Both the position numbers and the translations under genes were made by a program. The notes beneath the pieces are model-generated. The model was not told the DNA's origin. It made no database searches and worked only from the letters and a program-made list of their open reading frames with translations. From Anisus vortex (lineage: Eukaryota > Mollusca > Gastropoda > Planorbidae), in assembly GCA_949126835.1 (NCBI GenBank), contig OX421502.1, forward strand, positions 31,539,227 to 31,603,226: DNA of 64,000 nucleotides, in the 5' to 3' direction. Shown here one piece after another: positions 1 to 9,812 of the stretch (positions are counted from its first letter, which is position 1; each line of letters begins with the position of its first letter).

Positions 1-1480
1 TAATGATGGCCTAATCTATAACTATAGCCTATATACCAGCTGCAGCATGCCAATGAATATTGACTAATTATTAATAGGTTTGATTAGGCCTATATCTTAT
101 CACATGCCTCTAAAGACTATAGGTATAGGATAGGGCTATAGTATATGGGGGATATACTCTCCTATCAATGACAATTAAATTAAAATTAAAGCTAGATCTA
201 CAATATGTCACGAAATGTGACTACAAAAAAAAAAACTAATCTGAAAGCTGAAAGTCTAGCCTAAATCATCATACCGGACATACCATAGCCGCCATAGGCA
301 ATAGGCCTACTAAATGACTCAAACATGATGATTAGGCTAAATAATTTCATCAAATAAAATAAGTCCTCATAGGTCGGCCTTAAATCAGTTTAATTTCATC
401 AATGCCTAGGCTACAATTTACTTTACTTTACACTTTAATAAAGTCTTTACGTTAACTAAACTAAACTGTCAACTTTCTCTTCTTGTACAATTTTAATGGA
501 ACGTAGGCCTAATAAAAATGAGGAAGACAATTAACAATTAAAAGTAAAAGTAATAGGCCTACCTACTTTTCCTGAATTGTCGAGTAGGCCTATGCTATTC
601 ACATGACAGACATTTTCTTCAATGTTGCTTCCACTATTCATACATATGGTAATTATACCATTACAAGTCGTTCTCTGTAGGCTAACTCTGTAGACTGTAT
701 GCCTATAGTATACTTCGATGTCGATAGTGTCGACTGTCGCTTCGAAAGTCACTCACCCAATAGGCCTAAATCTCTCCATGATTAAACAATGCTTGGCTTT
801 TAAAAACCATTTTCATGTGGATATGTTATAATCACACCCATGTGCAGTGTTTAAGACATCTGTGCCGTTATATAATGTCTCTAAATTCAATGTTTTTAAT
901 AAGCATTGATACAGATAAAATAGAGGCGAAAGACGCCATTATTTGTTTGTAGTCTGTACATCACGTGACCAAAATGCTATCGCTAAGGACTTGTGAATAA
1001 TGCCCATTTACGTGAAATATACTATTCGATTCGCAAATTGGTCGAAGGAATTCGTAACTATTCCAAGGACTATGATGCTGAAAATTTGATAGAATGTATT
1101 GTTAGTCGGGTCAAGTCTGCAGCCCAAGTTTCAGCTTGATTGGACGACGGGCAGTGGTTGAAAAATCGATGCAAAGTTTTGCTAACAAACATCCAAGCAG
1201 ATTACAAGCAGGCAAGCAGATAGACAGAAAATGCAAGCTAATAGAAAGGGAGTAAAAAGATGATTAAAATAAACTACTAAGTTTTCTTTTAATGTGGACA
1301 TAAAATCATGGCGTCTCTGTTTACCGCTCACACCAGCTAGTAATCTAAGTTTATATTAGCGAGAAATGGCGAAAGACAAGGATTCGATATGAAAGTAATC
1401 TAAATGATGACGTCACTGTAAAAAAGAAAATGAAAAGCTCTCTTTCCCAAAACTAAAGTCTATTTGAATGTCCTACAGAG
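1..1480. other. Gene-free AT-rich stretch with TAGGCCTA palindromes
   Basis: I see no supported coding region here. The 8-bp palindrome TAGGCCTA occurs at 85, 302, 504, 554, 585 and 761, far denser than chance in AT-rich DNA. The short ORFs have no recognisable domain and no conserved partner in the window. Confidence 0.6.
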
Positions 1481-1650
1481 GCTTATGTTTTATCCTAAAC
1501 GTGGCTATGGTTTAATCTTAAACGTGGCTATGGTTTAATCCTAAACATGGCTATGGCTTAATCTTAAACGTGGCTATGGTTTAATCCTAACCGTGGCTAT
1601 GGTTTTTATCCTAAACGAGGCTTTGGTTTAATGTTAATCGATGTTATGTT
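1481..1650. repeat. 23-bp tandem repeat, about 7 copies
   Basis: A unit reading roughly GTGGCTATGGTTTAATCYTA plus AAC repeats head to tail with a few substitutions and one small insertion near the right end. It is a minisatellite; no coding role is visible. Confidence 0.8.
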
Positions 1651-2160
1651 TTTTGGTAGTGAGTTTTTACCAATATGCAATGTAAATAGGCCTTCGCGGG
1701 GCCGCGTGTTTGAGACTCCCTGAAAAAACGTCATATTATGTTCACACAAGTACCAACACTAGTACACTACCACACACAATGTTTCGTCACACCTACACAA
1801 AAAGTGCTGCCTACGCAACGCACAATTATTGGGGGAGGGGGGATGCATAAAGTGAAACGTCAACAAGTAGGCTAATATGTCCACAAACTAGTTATATTGA
1901 TTTGTCAACAGCCCGCCCGGGTTGACAACACTTTTCGTGTAGATCTGAAAGCATCAACATATACTTTGTAAAGGGCCTATAGACATTCAAGAGGGTTAAT
2001 AGAGGGTCGAGATAGAAAAATTAAGGTTGCTCGAAAAGTACAGAAAATAAAAGTTCAACATCCAGAGCATAGACCTCTATATTTTTTAGTTTGGAAAAAT
2101 CACAGAATCAAGCTTTTCTTATCTTATTTTATATACAACCCGCTCCTTCTATAAAGAAAA

Positions 2161-2350
2161 TTATGGCGTCCTACGCTTATCCCTTGTATGAGTCCAGTCT
2201 TGCATTTTTATTAGAGTTTTAAATGATGTTAAGTTACTGGTTTTCCTGGTTTGTCCAGGCAACCTATTCCAGGCTCGGATGCCACTCGGGAGTAAAGAGT
2301 ACTTATGATGTATAAAAATGTATCTGTTCTCGAATAAGGGATTGGGAAAG
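2161..2350 (-). pseudogene. LINE reverse transcriptase C-terminal remnant
   Basis: On the minus strand an open segment ends at a TAA (complement of 2161-2163) and contains SLLPSGIRAWNRLPG followed by a LTSFKTL motif. The 'SG(I/T)R.WN.LP ... SFK..L' pattern is the usual last segment of many animal non-LTR retrotransposon ORF2 proteins. Only about 60 codons remain, with no reverse transcriptase core upstream, so this is a 5'-truncated relic. Confidence 0.55.
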
Positions 2351-2424
2351 ATTTTTTGTTGTAATGTTCATCTGATCATTGCAACAGGTTGTTATGATGT
2401 TGTATTTCTGAGTTAGTGTTTATA

Positions 2425-2510
2425 ATAGTTGGTTAACCGCCACTTCGTCTACCAAATTTTCGTCTACCAATACATCGACTATCAATAATTCGTCCACCGA
2501 CTTTTCTTCA
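2425..2510. repeat. Degenerate 15-bp tandem repeat (TTCGTCTACCAA type)
   Basis: Successive variants of TTCGTCYACCRA spaced about 15 bp apart: cttcgtctaccaa, ttttcgtctaccaa, tacatcgactatcaa, aattcgtccaccga. It resembles subterminal repeats of DNA transposons, but no element boundary could be defined. Confidence 0.5.
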
Positions 2511-3752
2511 TATACGATTTACTTTTACATTATTTTTTGTTGACCCTTTTGTTTTGAGACTATATTTAATTAAGTAAATTTAGATTTAACTAGTAAACAA
2601 AAGCGTGTAGTTTATAAATTTAATTTGAATTGTTGTATTTCCGGCCCATCAACAACGAAGGTTATATTGACAAGTCTTAATTAGGCGTGACCTTTTGAAA
2701 TGGAAGAGGTCACGTGCTTCCGGTTCTATTTTTAAATTAATGAACAAAAAAAAAGCATGCTTTGGCTGGTGTTTGACAATTGATTTCAACATCGACGGCC
2801 CATTTCAGTCTTTTAGAATTATACAAAGAATACAAGATGAGTTATGAGGAATCCGTTTTTAACATCAAAAGTGAGTATGCAATAATTAATGTGTTAGTCG
2901 CGTTTACAAAATAAATTAGTCAAGAGTTGCGTCCTTTGTAATTAAAAAACACAATGCGGAGATTCATAAAAAAAACAACACGAAAATTCTTTTGCATCAA
3001 GCAATTAGTTTGGGATTATAAATAGGTGATTCTTCAAATCTGACATTCACAATCCATCGTTTTCTTTCGTCGCCATCTTTTGGAAATGAAAAAAAATTTC
3101 ATTATCTACATATTTTCGTACAACCAGTAACGTAGCACACAAAAATGTAAATGATCGAAATGACTTTTCTGTCGACCTTTTATGCATGCATATTAGTTAA
3201 GACTTGTTAATAAGGTCTTTTTGTTAACGTTGTTGTCATGTTTTTATTGTATCCATTTTTTGTTCTTGTATCTTTAAATTCAGTAGTACAGTTGGATGTC
3301 TTAAATATAGTTTATTATATATTTTGGTTTAAATTTTGCTGAAAAGTTCATGAACTGCTCTACAGTAATAATCTTAACGTCGAATTTCACTAAATGTATT
3401 GCATTCTAACAAAATGTGAGAAACTGTGATGTTGACGTTGCAGAAAGCACACATTGGGGTCGTTACTCGTTTTAAGAGAATGGAATGTGTTCGTTTTGAA
3501 TATCCATTCTGCAGAGAATAACTTCGTCCTTTCGAATTAGTTGACCTGTATCACGCCAGGTTTTTTTAGTTTTCCAAATACTGCAGTTTATTGCATTCGG
3601 TTTTCAAGAAGTTTGTCAAATTTTGTCTTGTATGTCTAATTATTAAGGGTTTTGTCATTTTCTTGTTTACTGTAAAACCCCAAACTGTACTCCACATTGA
3701 AATGTAGGCCTATGATTTTGATTGATTAATGATTAATGTATGTAGGTCTATA
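2511..3752. other. Intergenic, no supported gene
   Basis: AT-rich sequence without a long open frame or recognised repeat end. The stretch from about 3310 to 3690 could be old repeat material, but I could not assign it. Confidence 0.4.
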
Positions 3753-4313
3753 GGGCGTTTGCAATCACGTGACAAAAAGCACGTGATTTTTGTTTACTTT
3801 GTGTAGTAGTGGTGTACAAGTACAAGGCCGCTGTATTAATAACGTTTCATATAGGCTCGAGCTTTTTTAAAATGATGTTTTGTGTTTTAAGTCTTATTAA
3901 GATTTAAGCTGTATTATGTCTGTTAAATAAAATAGGCTGTTTTATTATTATCATAGACATAGATAATAGACGATGTGAGCCTATTAGTGACTTGACTAGA
4001 TAGCCTATTCACCAACACTATTACTTGGCATCCCTACTTAGCCATTAGCCTAGCCTACGAAACATTAAAAGTGTAGGCCTATAAAGTGAAATTGAAAGCG
4101 TAAATAGGTCTAGCCGGCCCTAGTCTAAACACATTAATCAATTAATCTACAGTACTACTACTTACCTCCTTATTTTTGAGTAGGATAGCCAATATTCAGA
4201 TGTGAATTTGGCATGATAAAGAAGTACTTCACCATTTTTGTATACCAATAGTGGCATCTATTTACACAAATACGTCACTAAAAAAACCTAAGCCACGCCC
4301 ACTGAGAACGCTC
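3753..4313 (+). mobile_element. MITE, TA-flanked (GGGCGTTTGC family), copy 1
   Basis: About 560 bp flanked by TA dinucleotides, with short imperfect inverted ends (GGGCGTTTGC... and ...GAACGCTC). Related copies lie at 24294-24849 (same orientation) and 35986-36501 (opposite). All three share two CACGTG palindromes near one end, a GTAGGCCTATA stretch in the middle and an AAGCCACGCCC segment near the other end. No coding capacity. TA flanks suggest mobilisation by a Tc1/mariner-type transposase, which is inference. Confidence 0.75.
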
Positions 4314-4325
4314 TATTGGTTGGTT

Positions 4326-4642
4326 CAAAGACTATAATAATTAATACAATTTTTTTTTTCAACTTCATCGACAATAACTGGGTTAATCATGACTTTCCAT
4401 TAATAAAATCATAGCGATTAAATTAACCGGAAGAATACAAGACAAATTGAAATCGGAAAAATCCGAAAAGAAGATGTCATGGAAAATTAAGATTAAAATC
4501 TAAAGTTGTATACAGCGGAAACCTTTAATGCAATTGTAGGAGCGTAGAAGCCATTTAAGAAAGCCTTATTGGTTGCGCACGGAATAAAAGAACATAAAAG
4601 TTTTTCCAATAGAGTTAGAGGTTCATCTTATTATAGGCTTTG
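4326..4642 (+). mobile_element. MITE with CAAAGACTATAATAA ends, copy 1
   Basis: Starts CAAAGACTATAATAA and ends with the near-inverse TTATTATAGGCTTTG. Its central part (GATTAAAATCTAAAGTTGTA to GCAATTGTAGGAG) reappears reverse-complemented inside 47399-47893, where the terminal inverted repeats are longer and cleaner. Non-coding. Confidence 0.6.
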
Positions 4643-5151
4643 ATTGATTGTACTTTATCCAAGTTGAATTCTATAGATTGCATAATTTTGAAAGGATTTC
4701 AAAATGCGTTCGAAAAGTATTTTAAATGCGCACCTTTTGAGGTGAGAGATGCACAGTAAAAATATAAGGAGGTGAAGGGATGTGGCTGAAAATTTCATAG
4801 AATGTATATTTACAATTAACATTGGTTTATGTTCCACGTCTCAGCTGATAGAATGACAGAAAGTAGGTCAATTAGCTTCCCAAAGATCACGTCGAATATA
4901 TTAAGGCAAGGCATTATTTGTCATTATTGGAAGTGAATGGGTTGTTACAAAATGTGCAAAAAAAGCAGGAATAAAAACAGACACATTTTTACAAAGGCTA
5001 CTATCTTCTTGAGTGGTTCGGGTATTTGAAACAATAAACTTGCTCATTTCATTGGTCAGTAGAATCTAGTATGAAATTATACAAAGCCTGTTTAAATGTT
5101 AAACCTTCAATATTTTTCAATAAGCTTGTTACGCCTATTTTAAGTTAAATC
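4643..5151. other. Intergenic, nothing recognised
   Basis: No domain-bearing frame and no repeat with definable ends. The 60-codon minus-strand frame here begins inside the preceding MITE boundary region and has no family resemblance. Confidence 0.4.
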
Positions 5152-5357
5152 CTGTGCCGTTGCTAGGGATTTGGGAGCCGGGGGGGGGGGGGGGGGGGGC
5201 TTGGCCTCGTTAGGGTTCACTGCATTTTAACATTCGACATAATGACATGAGAAAAAAACTATTCGGACACTCCTTTGGGGGCCCCCCCTGAAGTAGGGGC
5301 CCGGGCGGACTTTCGAATTTCGACCCCCCTCCCCCTCCCCTAGCTACGCCGCCACTG
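5152..5357. mobile_element. Short hAT-type MITE (CAGTGGCGTAGC family)
   Basis: A 206-bp GC-rich insertion with a left end like CTGTGCCGTTGCTAGGG and a right end CCCCTAGCTACGCCGCCACTG. Flanking 8-mers gttaaatc and attaaatc match at 7 of 8 bases, the expected hAT target duplication length. It contains a run of about 20 G at 5180-5199. The same terminal motif delimits the large element at 43274-46490. Confidence 0.65.
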
Positions 5358-5718
5358 ATTAAATCTAATACTGACTTTGAATTTCAATATTCTACCAACC
5401 CCAATCCTCTTTCTAAAGTCATTTATATATTTATTATAATGTATGCATACGGCCAGTAACTATTTTAACATGGGAATCCTCAAAATATTGTATAGTGTGG
5501 GTCAAAATTTGTTTATCTTTAATTGTAGGAAATTATCACGATGAGATTTTTGCTAGAACACAAATATGTCAAGATATAGTTCTAGTAGTAAATAGGTGAG
5601 TCAGTTTTAGAATATTAAAAATGCTAATAGCCTAATAGTATTTTGGCAAAATGTAACTAAATTAAGCGGGGGTGGGGGTTCATTTGCACCAACCTTTGCC
5701 CACCCCCGTCGGGTCGCC

Positions 5719-6450
5719 AGAGTAATAAGCCTAATCAGGTGTTATCATCATCATTATTCCGATCCAGCAGCCATCTGGGCACCTGCACTTCGGCCAGAGA
5801 TCTAATCAGTTATAAAATAACAATGAATTATTATATTTAATAATACCAGCATCGTTTGTTATTGTGCTTCTCGTGTTTTTATTGAAATATTTATTATGTT
5901 ATGGTTTTCGCTCATTTTTCGTTATTGTGTCTTTGCTGGTGTTATTGCTAAGCTCATTCTAAACTCTAAATTCTAAAGTGTAATGCTTTGTTGATCCCAC
6001 TATACTATGCTATAATTGCCTTGAAAAAAGGAAGAGCCTCTTGGCTCTTACGTCCAGGGCGTAAAGATGTTTAGGGGTGGATCCAGGGGCGGAACACAAC
6101 AAGATCTTTTCTGAGCGCCAGAACACCCCGCGGCACGCCGATAAGGCGCCATGGTAGCACAAATTCCAGTATTCAGGCACCAGGCCGGGATTTAGGCGGA
6201 CTGCTGCGCACATCACCAGAGTAACTAGCTTAATCAGTAGTTATCATCATCATTATTCTGATCCAGCAGCCTTCTTGGCACTTGCCATTCGGTCAGAGAT
6301 CTAATGTGTTATAAATAACAATTAATTATCATAATACCAGCATATTTTTATCATTGTGCTGCTTGTGTTTTTATTGCAATAGCCATTATATTAATGGTTT
6401 TCGCTAGTTTTTCGTTGTTGTTGTGTGTGACGTTCTGGTTTCTTACAAGA
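5719..6450 (+). repeat. Direct repeat pair of an interspersed repeat (5719-5960 and 6219-6450)
   Basis: The segment beginning AGAGTAATAAGCCTAATCAG, continuing GTTATCATCATCATTATTC and GATCCAGCAGCC, is repeated about 500 bp downstream with roughly 85% similarity by eye. Each copy runs into an ATTGTGCT.CT.GTGTTTTTATTG and GGTTTTCGCT segment. The GC-rich SINE-like block sits between them. Parts recur at 7960-8060, so this belongs to one composite family with the 62-bp satellite. Confidence 0.65.
6030..6225 (+). repeat. GC-rich SINE-like repeat, copy 1
   Basis: Contains GAGCCTCTTGGCTC, TCCAGGGCGTAA, GCGGCACGCCGATAAGGCGC and GGTAGCACAAATTCCAG. Homologous blocks are at 16920-17335 (+), about 27420-27535 inside a hAT element, and 60640-60905 (reverse). 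It is much more GC-rich than its surroundings and non-coding; I could not place a Pol III box with confidence, so the SINE label is provisional. Confidence 0.6.
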
Positions 6451-6518
6451 CCAATGTCACATTTAATCTATTCTTATAATATTAATATACTTTTAGCCGC
6501 CGTCTGTACAAAGCTGTT

Positions 6519-6705
6519 TATTTGGCAAGGGTAAATTCGACAACGGTATTTTCGGAAGGTAATTTTGGCAAAGGTAAATTCGGCAACGGTAATCTCGGCA
6601 AAACTATCAAAACGGTAATTTTGGCAACGGTAAATTTGGCAAACATAAAATATCCTTGACGAAAATACCGTTGCCAAATTAACCCTTGCCGAATTTACCA
6701 AGCAC
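6519..6705. repeat. Inverted repeat built of short GGTAA/GGCAA units
   Basis: Left arm (about 6520-6560, GGCAAGGGTAAATTCGACAA then CGGTATTTTCG) is the near-inverse of the right arm (about 6660-6703, CGAAAATACCGTTGCC and then AACCCTTGCCGAATTTACC). The loop contains further degenerate copies of GGCAACGGTAAATTT. It may be the termini of a tiny MITE or a hairpin satellite. Confidence 0.55.
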
Positions 6706-7960
6706 CCTGACAGTTATAGCCACTGATGAATAAAAGATTGAAGCGAGAATGCACCTATCTCTCTGTCGTTGTCTCTTCTGTATATAGCACTTGTTTTTAA
6801 ACATATTTACATATGTACTCTGCATATTCACTGATATTATTTACCTTATGCTTACATGTTTGTTATTACATGATTATTGCTAATGTTATCATTCATTGCT
6901 ATCATTAACATGATTACATTTTTGCATACCATTTTAAATATATCGCATGCTTGTGTTTAGCCTACCCACTCCACCCCTTTCTCTCGTGGTCATACCAGAA
7001 ACATGTGGATAGCCAAGATCAACACTTGCTCCCACAACCCCTCCATGTCCCCCGCCCCCACCTCCCACGGCCTCTTTGGCTAGACCAGAGAAAATTCACA
7101 CGTAAGCACTGTTTTCACCTCTAGCCAGGGCGACGGGCCACCAGTATCCTTTGTAACGTAATAAGCCGAGCGTGAAGAAAGGGAATTCCGAGCAGAAGCG
7201 GATGGATTAAGATGTCCACTCGCGCCCGAAACCCCCACCGCCCACCCACCCCCTTCAACATCCCCACTACCTACTTACCCCCACATGTCAATCAAATGCT
7301 GAAGTGGGCAGACATGTTGACCAATTGCACCTATGACTCCCCTTCCCCTTTTACGTTACGTGATTACGCATGCATTATAGTTTTAATCTAACTTCAGAGT
7401 CATAACTTAGGAGATCAAGGATAACGAGCTGACCGCCTCCAGGCCACTCAGGGCTTTTCTCAAGGCCCCAAGACCCTAAGTCTGTATACATAGATCATTC
7501 ATTATGTATCTTCGCTATTCCTGTATTCGGATTATGTATCTAGAAATATGTATGATATCTATGCAACGGTATATGCAACCTTCATGTGAATAAACCTTAG
7601 AATAGTATTTTCGATCGTGTTTTCTAGTTACTTTTATAATAGCGTAGCAGGCTATATATGTCGAGTAGAGGTCAAAACATTTACAAAATCATCTTGTGGG
7701 AGCCAAGGAAGTCAATACACATTATATATAAATTTGATCATCAAATACGTTAATCTCTAGCATAGTACTCCGGCTCATCCCTTAAAACGAAACTTAGCCA
7801 ATAAAATAATAGAAAGAGAATAATTCATCTCTTATCTTTTTATCAACACAGCGTGACATACTACAGTCATTTTACTTAATCCCACAGAAAGGTACGACGC
7901 ACGTGAGGCTCAGGTGTAAATCTAAACTAACTTATAAAGTATGTGTGGTGATTCAAGTTG
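6706..7960. other. Intergenic, no supported gene
   Basis: Contains a C-rich stretch (about 6960-7340) and ordinary AT-rich DNA. No open frame carries a recognisable domain. Confidence 0.4.
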
Positions 7961-8034
7961 GATCTAATAACACAACCCACGCCATATGTTGTGTTTTTGC
8001 TGGTGTTAGTGCTAAGCTGATTCTAAAGTGTAAT

Positions 8035-8112
8035 GCTTGTTCATCCCAACTATACTATATACGGTGTAGTGTATACTGCTACGGTGTACATATTATACTT
8101 GTTCATCCCAAC
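8035..8112 (+). repeat. 62-bp satellite, left part split by the LTR element
   Basis: Contains the unit CCCAACTATACTATATACGG followed by TGTAGTGTATACTGCTACGG. The array stops at the CCAAC immediately before the LTR (8108-8112) and resumes with CCAAC right after the third LTR (16530), showing the retroelement inserted into this array. Confidence 0.85.
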
Positions 8113-8661
8113 TGTTGAGAGAAGAATGCTGAAAGATAGGGAAAGTTAAAATTGAGGTCGTGAGTGGAAATATTTTGTTCAACAGCCTACCACGGTTTGT
8201 TGTTATAACCTAGATACATTCCCTGCTGGCTTAAAATTACCTTTGTCTTTTTACACGGGGTGACACTTTTTTAATGAGAGAACGTATCAGTTCGAGAGAG
8301 TGATGGTCCGGAGTGTTGAGCGGGCAAGTTGTAGCCTGTGTGTAGACTGGAAATGCTAGTGTAGAGTTGAACAGCGTATGTTAGATAGAGTATAGATTTG
8401 GCTATCGAGGTGTCCACGTGTTAGAGTTAGGTAGAGAGTAGTCACATATATAGATGTATAGAGAGTTGATAGTAGTGTAGATGTTGAGCAAGAGAGTAAG
8501 CTTTCATATTGTAGAGTGCAGTCAGCAATGTAACTTATTTTATGTCATTCATATATATTCATATTAAATTTGATATGTGTTACACAAGCTTTGGAGTTCA
8601 ATTCATTTGTGTGTGAAAGTGGCACGAAATTAGAAACCTCAAGAAATATGAACACGTAACA
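8113..8661 (+). repeat. LTR 1 (5' LTR)
   Basis: 549 bp, starts TGTTGAGAGAAG and ends CACGTAACA. Bounded by CCAAC on the left and a primer-binding site on the right. Nearly identical to the LTRs at 12047 and 15981. Confidence 0.92.
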
Positions 8662-8663
8662 TT

Positions 8664-8741
8664 TGGCGACCCCGACGTAAGCTGACTCTATTTCACTCGT
8701 AACATTTGGCGACCCCCGACGTAAGCTGACTCTGTTTTACT
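8664..8741 (+). promoter_or_regulatory. Primer-binding site, duplicated
   Basis: TGGCGACCCCGACG begins two bases after the LTR. The LTR edge plus this site is repeated 43-44 bp downstream (CGTAACATTTGGCGACCC at 8698). TGGCGACC is complementary to a tRNA 3' end GGTCGCCA, as in some arginine tRNAs; the primer identity is inference. The same arrangement occurs at 12598-12675. Confidence 0.7.
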
Positions 8742-9812
8742 ACTATTATACTTTTTTGATTGTTACACTACTCTACCAGTGTGGATGCTGTGCTGATTTA
8801 ATAGCAACTGAACTGTGACGTTGTTTTGATGAATAATGCTATAGAGGTTTACCTTGCATATTGATTATGTGGATACGATTATTATGAACTGTGACGCTGT
8901 TTTGTTGAATGCTGTCTTGTTGTAAGCTTATCTTAAGTAATTGCTGATTTAAGAAGTTACTGGATTGTAACGTTATACTGGATTGTAACGCTGGTTTAAG
9001 CATGCTGACTGTTATTTGAATATTGTGTAGACGCTGCGCTGCAGTTGATAAATGATTATTGGAACTGTGAAGCGGACTTAACGCTGTGTTATTTGTAACG
9101 CCGTTATTGGAACTCTAATGACTTTGTGCCGTGACGCAATTATTAACCTGTGACGCCATCGAGTGAGCTGGGAAGCCGTCGAAAGTGCCGTCGTTGTAAC
9201 TGTTGAATTACTGTTGTGAGTTGTAACTGTATCTACTGAGATCCTGTGTCGGTGTGTTTTCTGCCGATTATATTGTTATGACTTTTCCAAGTCAACGTTG
9301 TAGCCTGATGTATCAAGTTTGAAGTACCCGACGCAATTCCAGGTTCAAGATATTGACTCAGTGTTTTCTTTTATTTGTTCTCTGCTTTACTGATTATTTC
9401 TTGTTGTGGTGTGGAAGTCAATACATCAGCCTAGTTACAGTTGGACACAAAGATAAGTTTAATTTTAAATAATAATAATTTCTTAATTGTTGCCCATTTT
9501 AATTAATTACTATTTTTTTTACATATCTATAGGTTTTGTTCGTTGCTACTTGTCAGAATTTCTGTATGTTTTTTTTTTACACATTACAGTGGATGTTAAA
9601 ATAGGGTCTGCCTGTAGCAACCAAAACAAATCTTCGTATAGTCTGTTCTGTTTTTTTGTTTGTTTTATAAGCTGTCATAAACTGCATGTTTACTTGATGC
9701 TTTGTCGTTACATGTGAGTTATCTTTTGTTACTTCCCATCTATAACATATTATATAGGCCTATCATTAGTATTGTATTACATTTGCATTTGATCTATTCA
9801 AACCATTTAATC

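Noticed and set aside
6010..6216. 68-codon minus-strand protein
   Set aside because: It coincides with the GC-rich interspersed repeat; the other copies do not keep the frame.
9487..9717. Hydrophobic 76-codon frame upstream of gag, repeated at 13421, as an env-like or accessory gene
   Set aside because: It is duplicated only because the whole unit is. It starts at a non-ATG codon, lies before gag where the leader is expected, and shows no domain.
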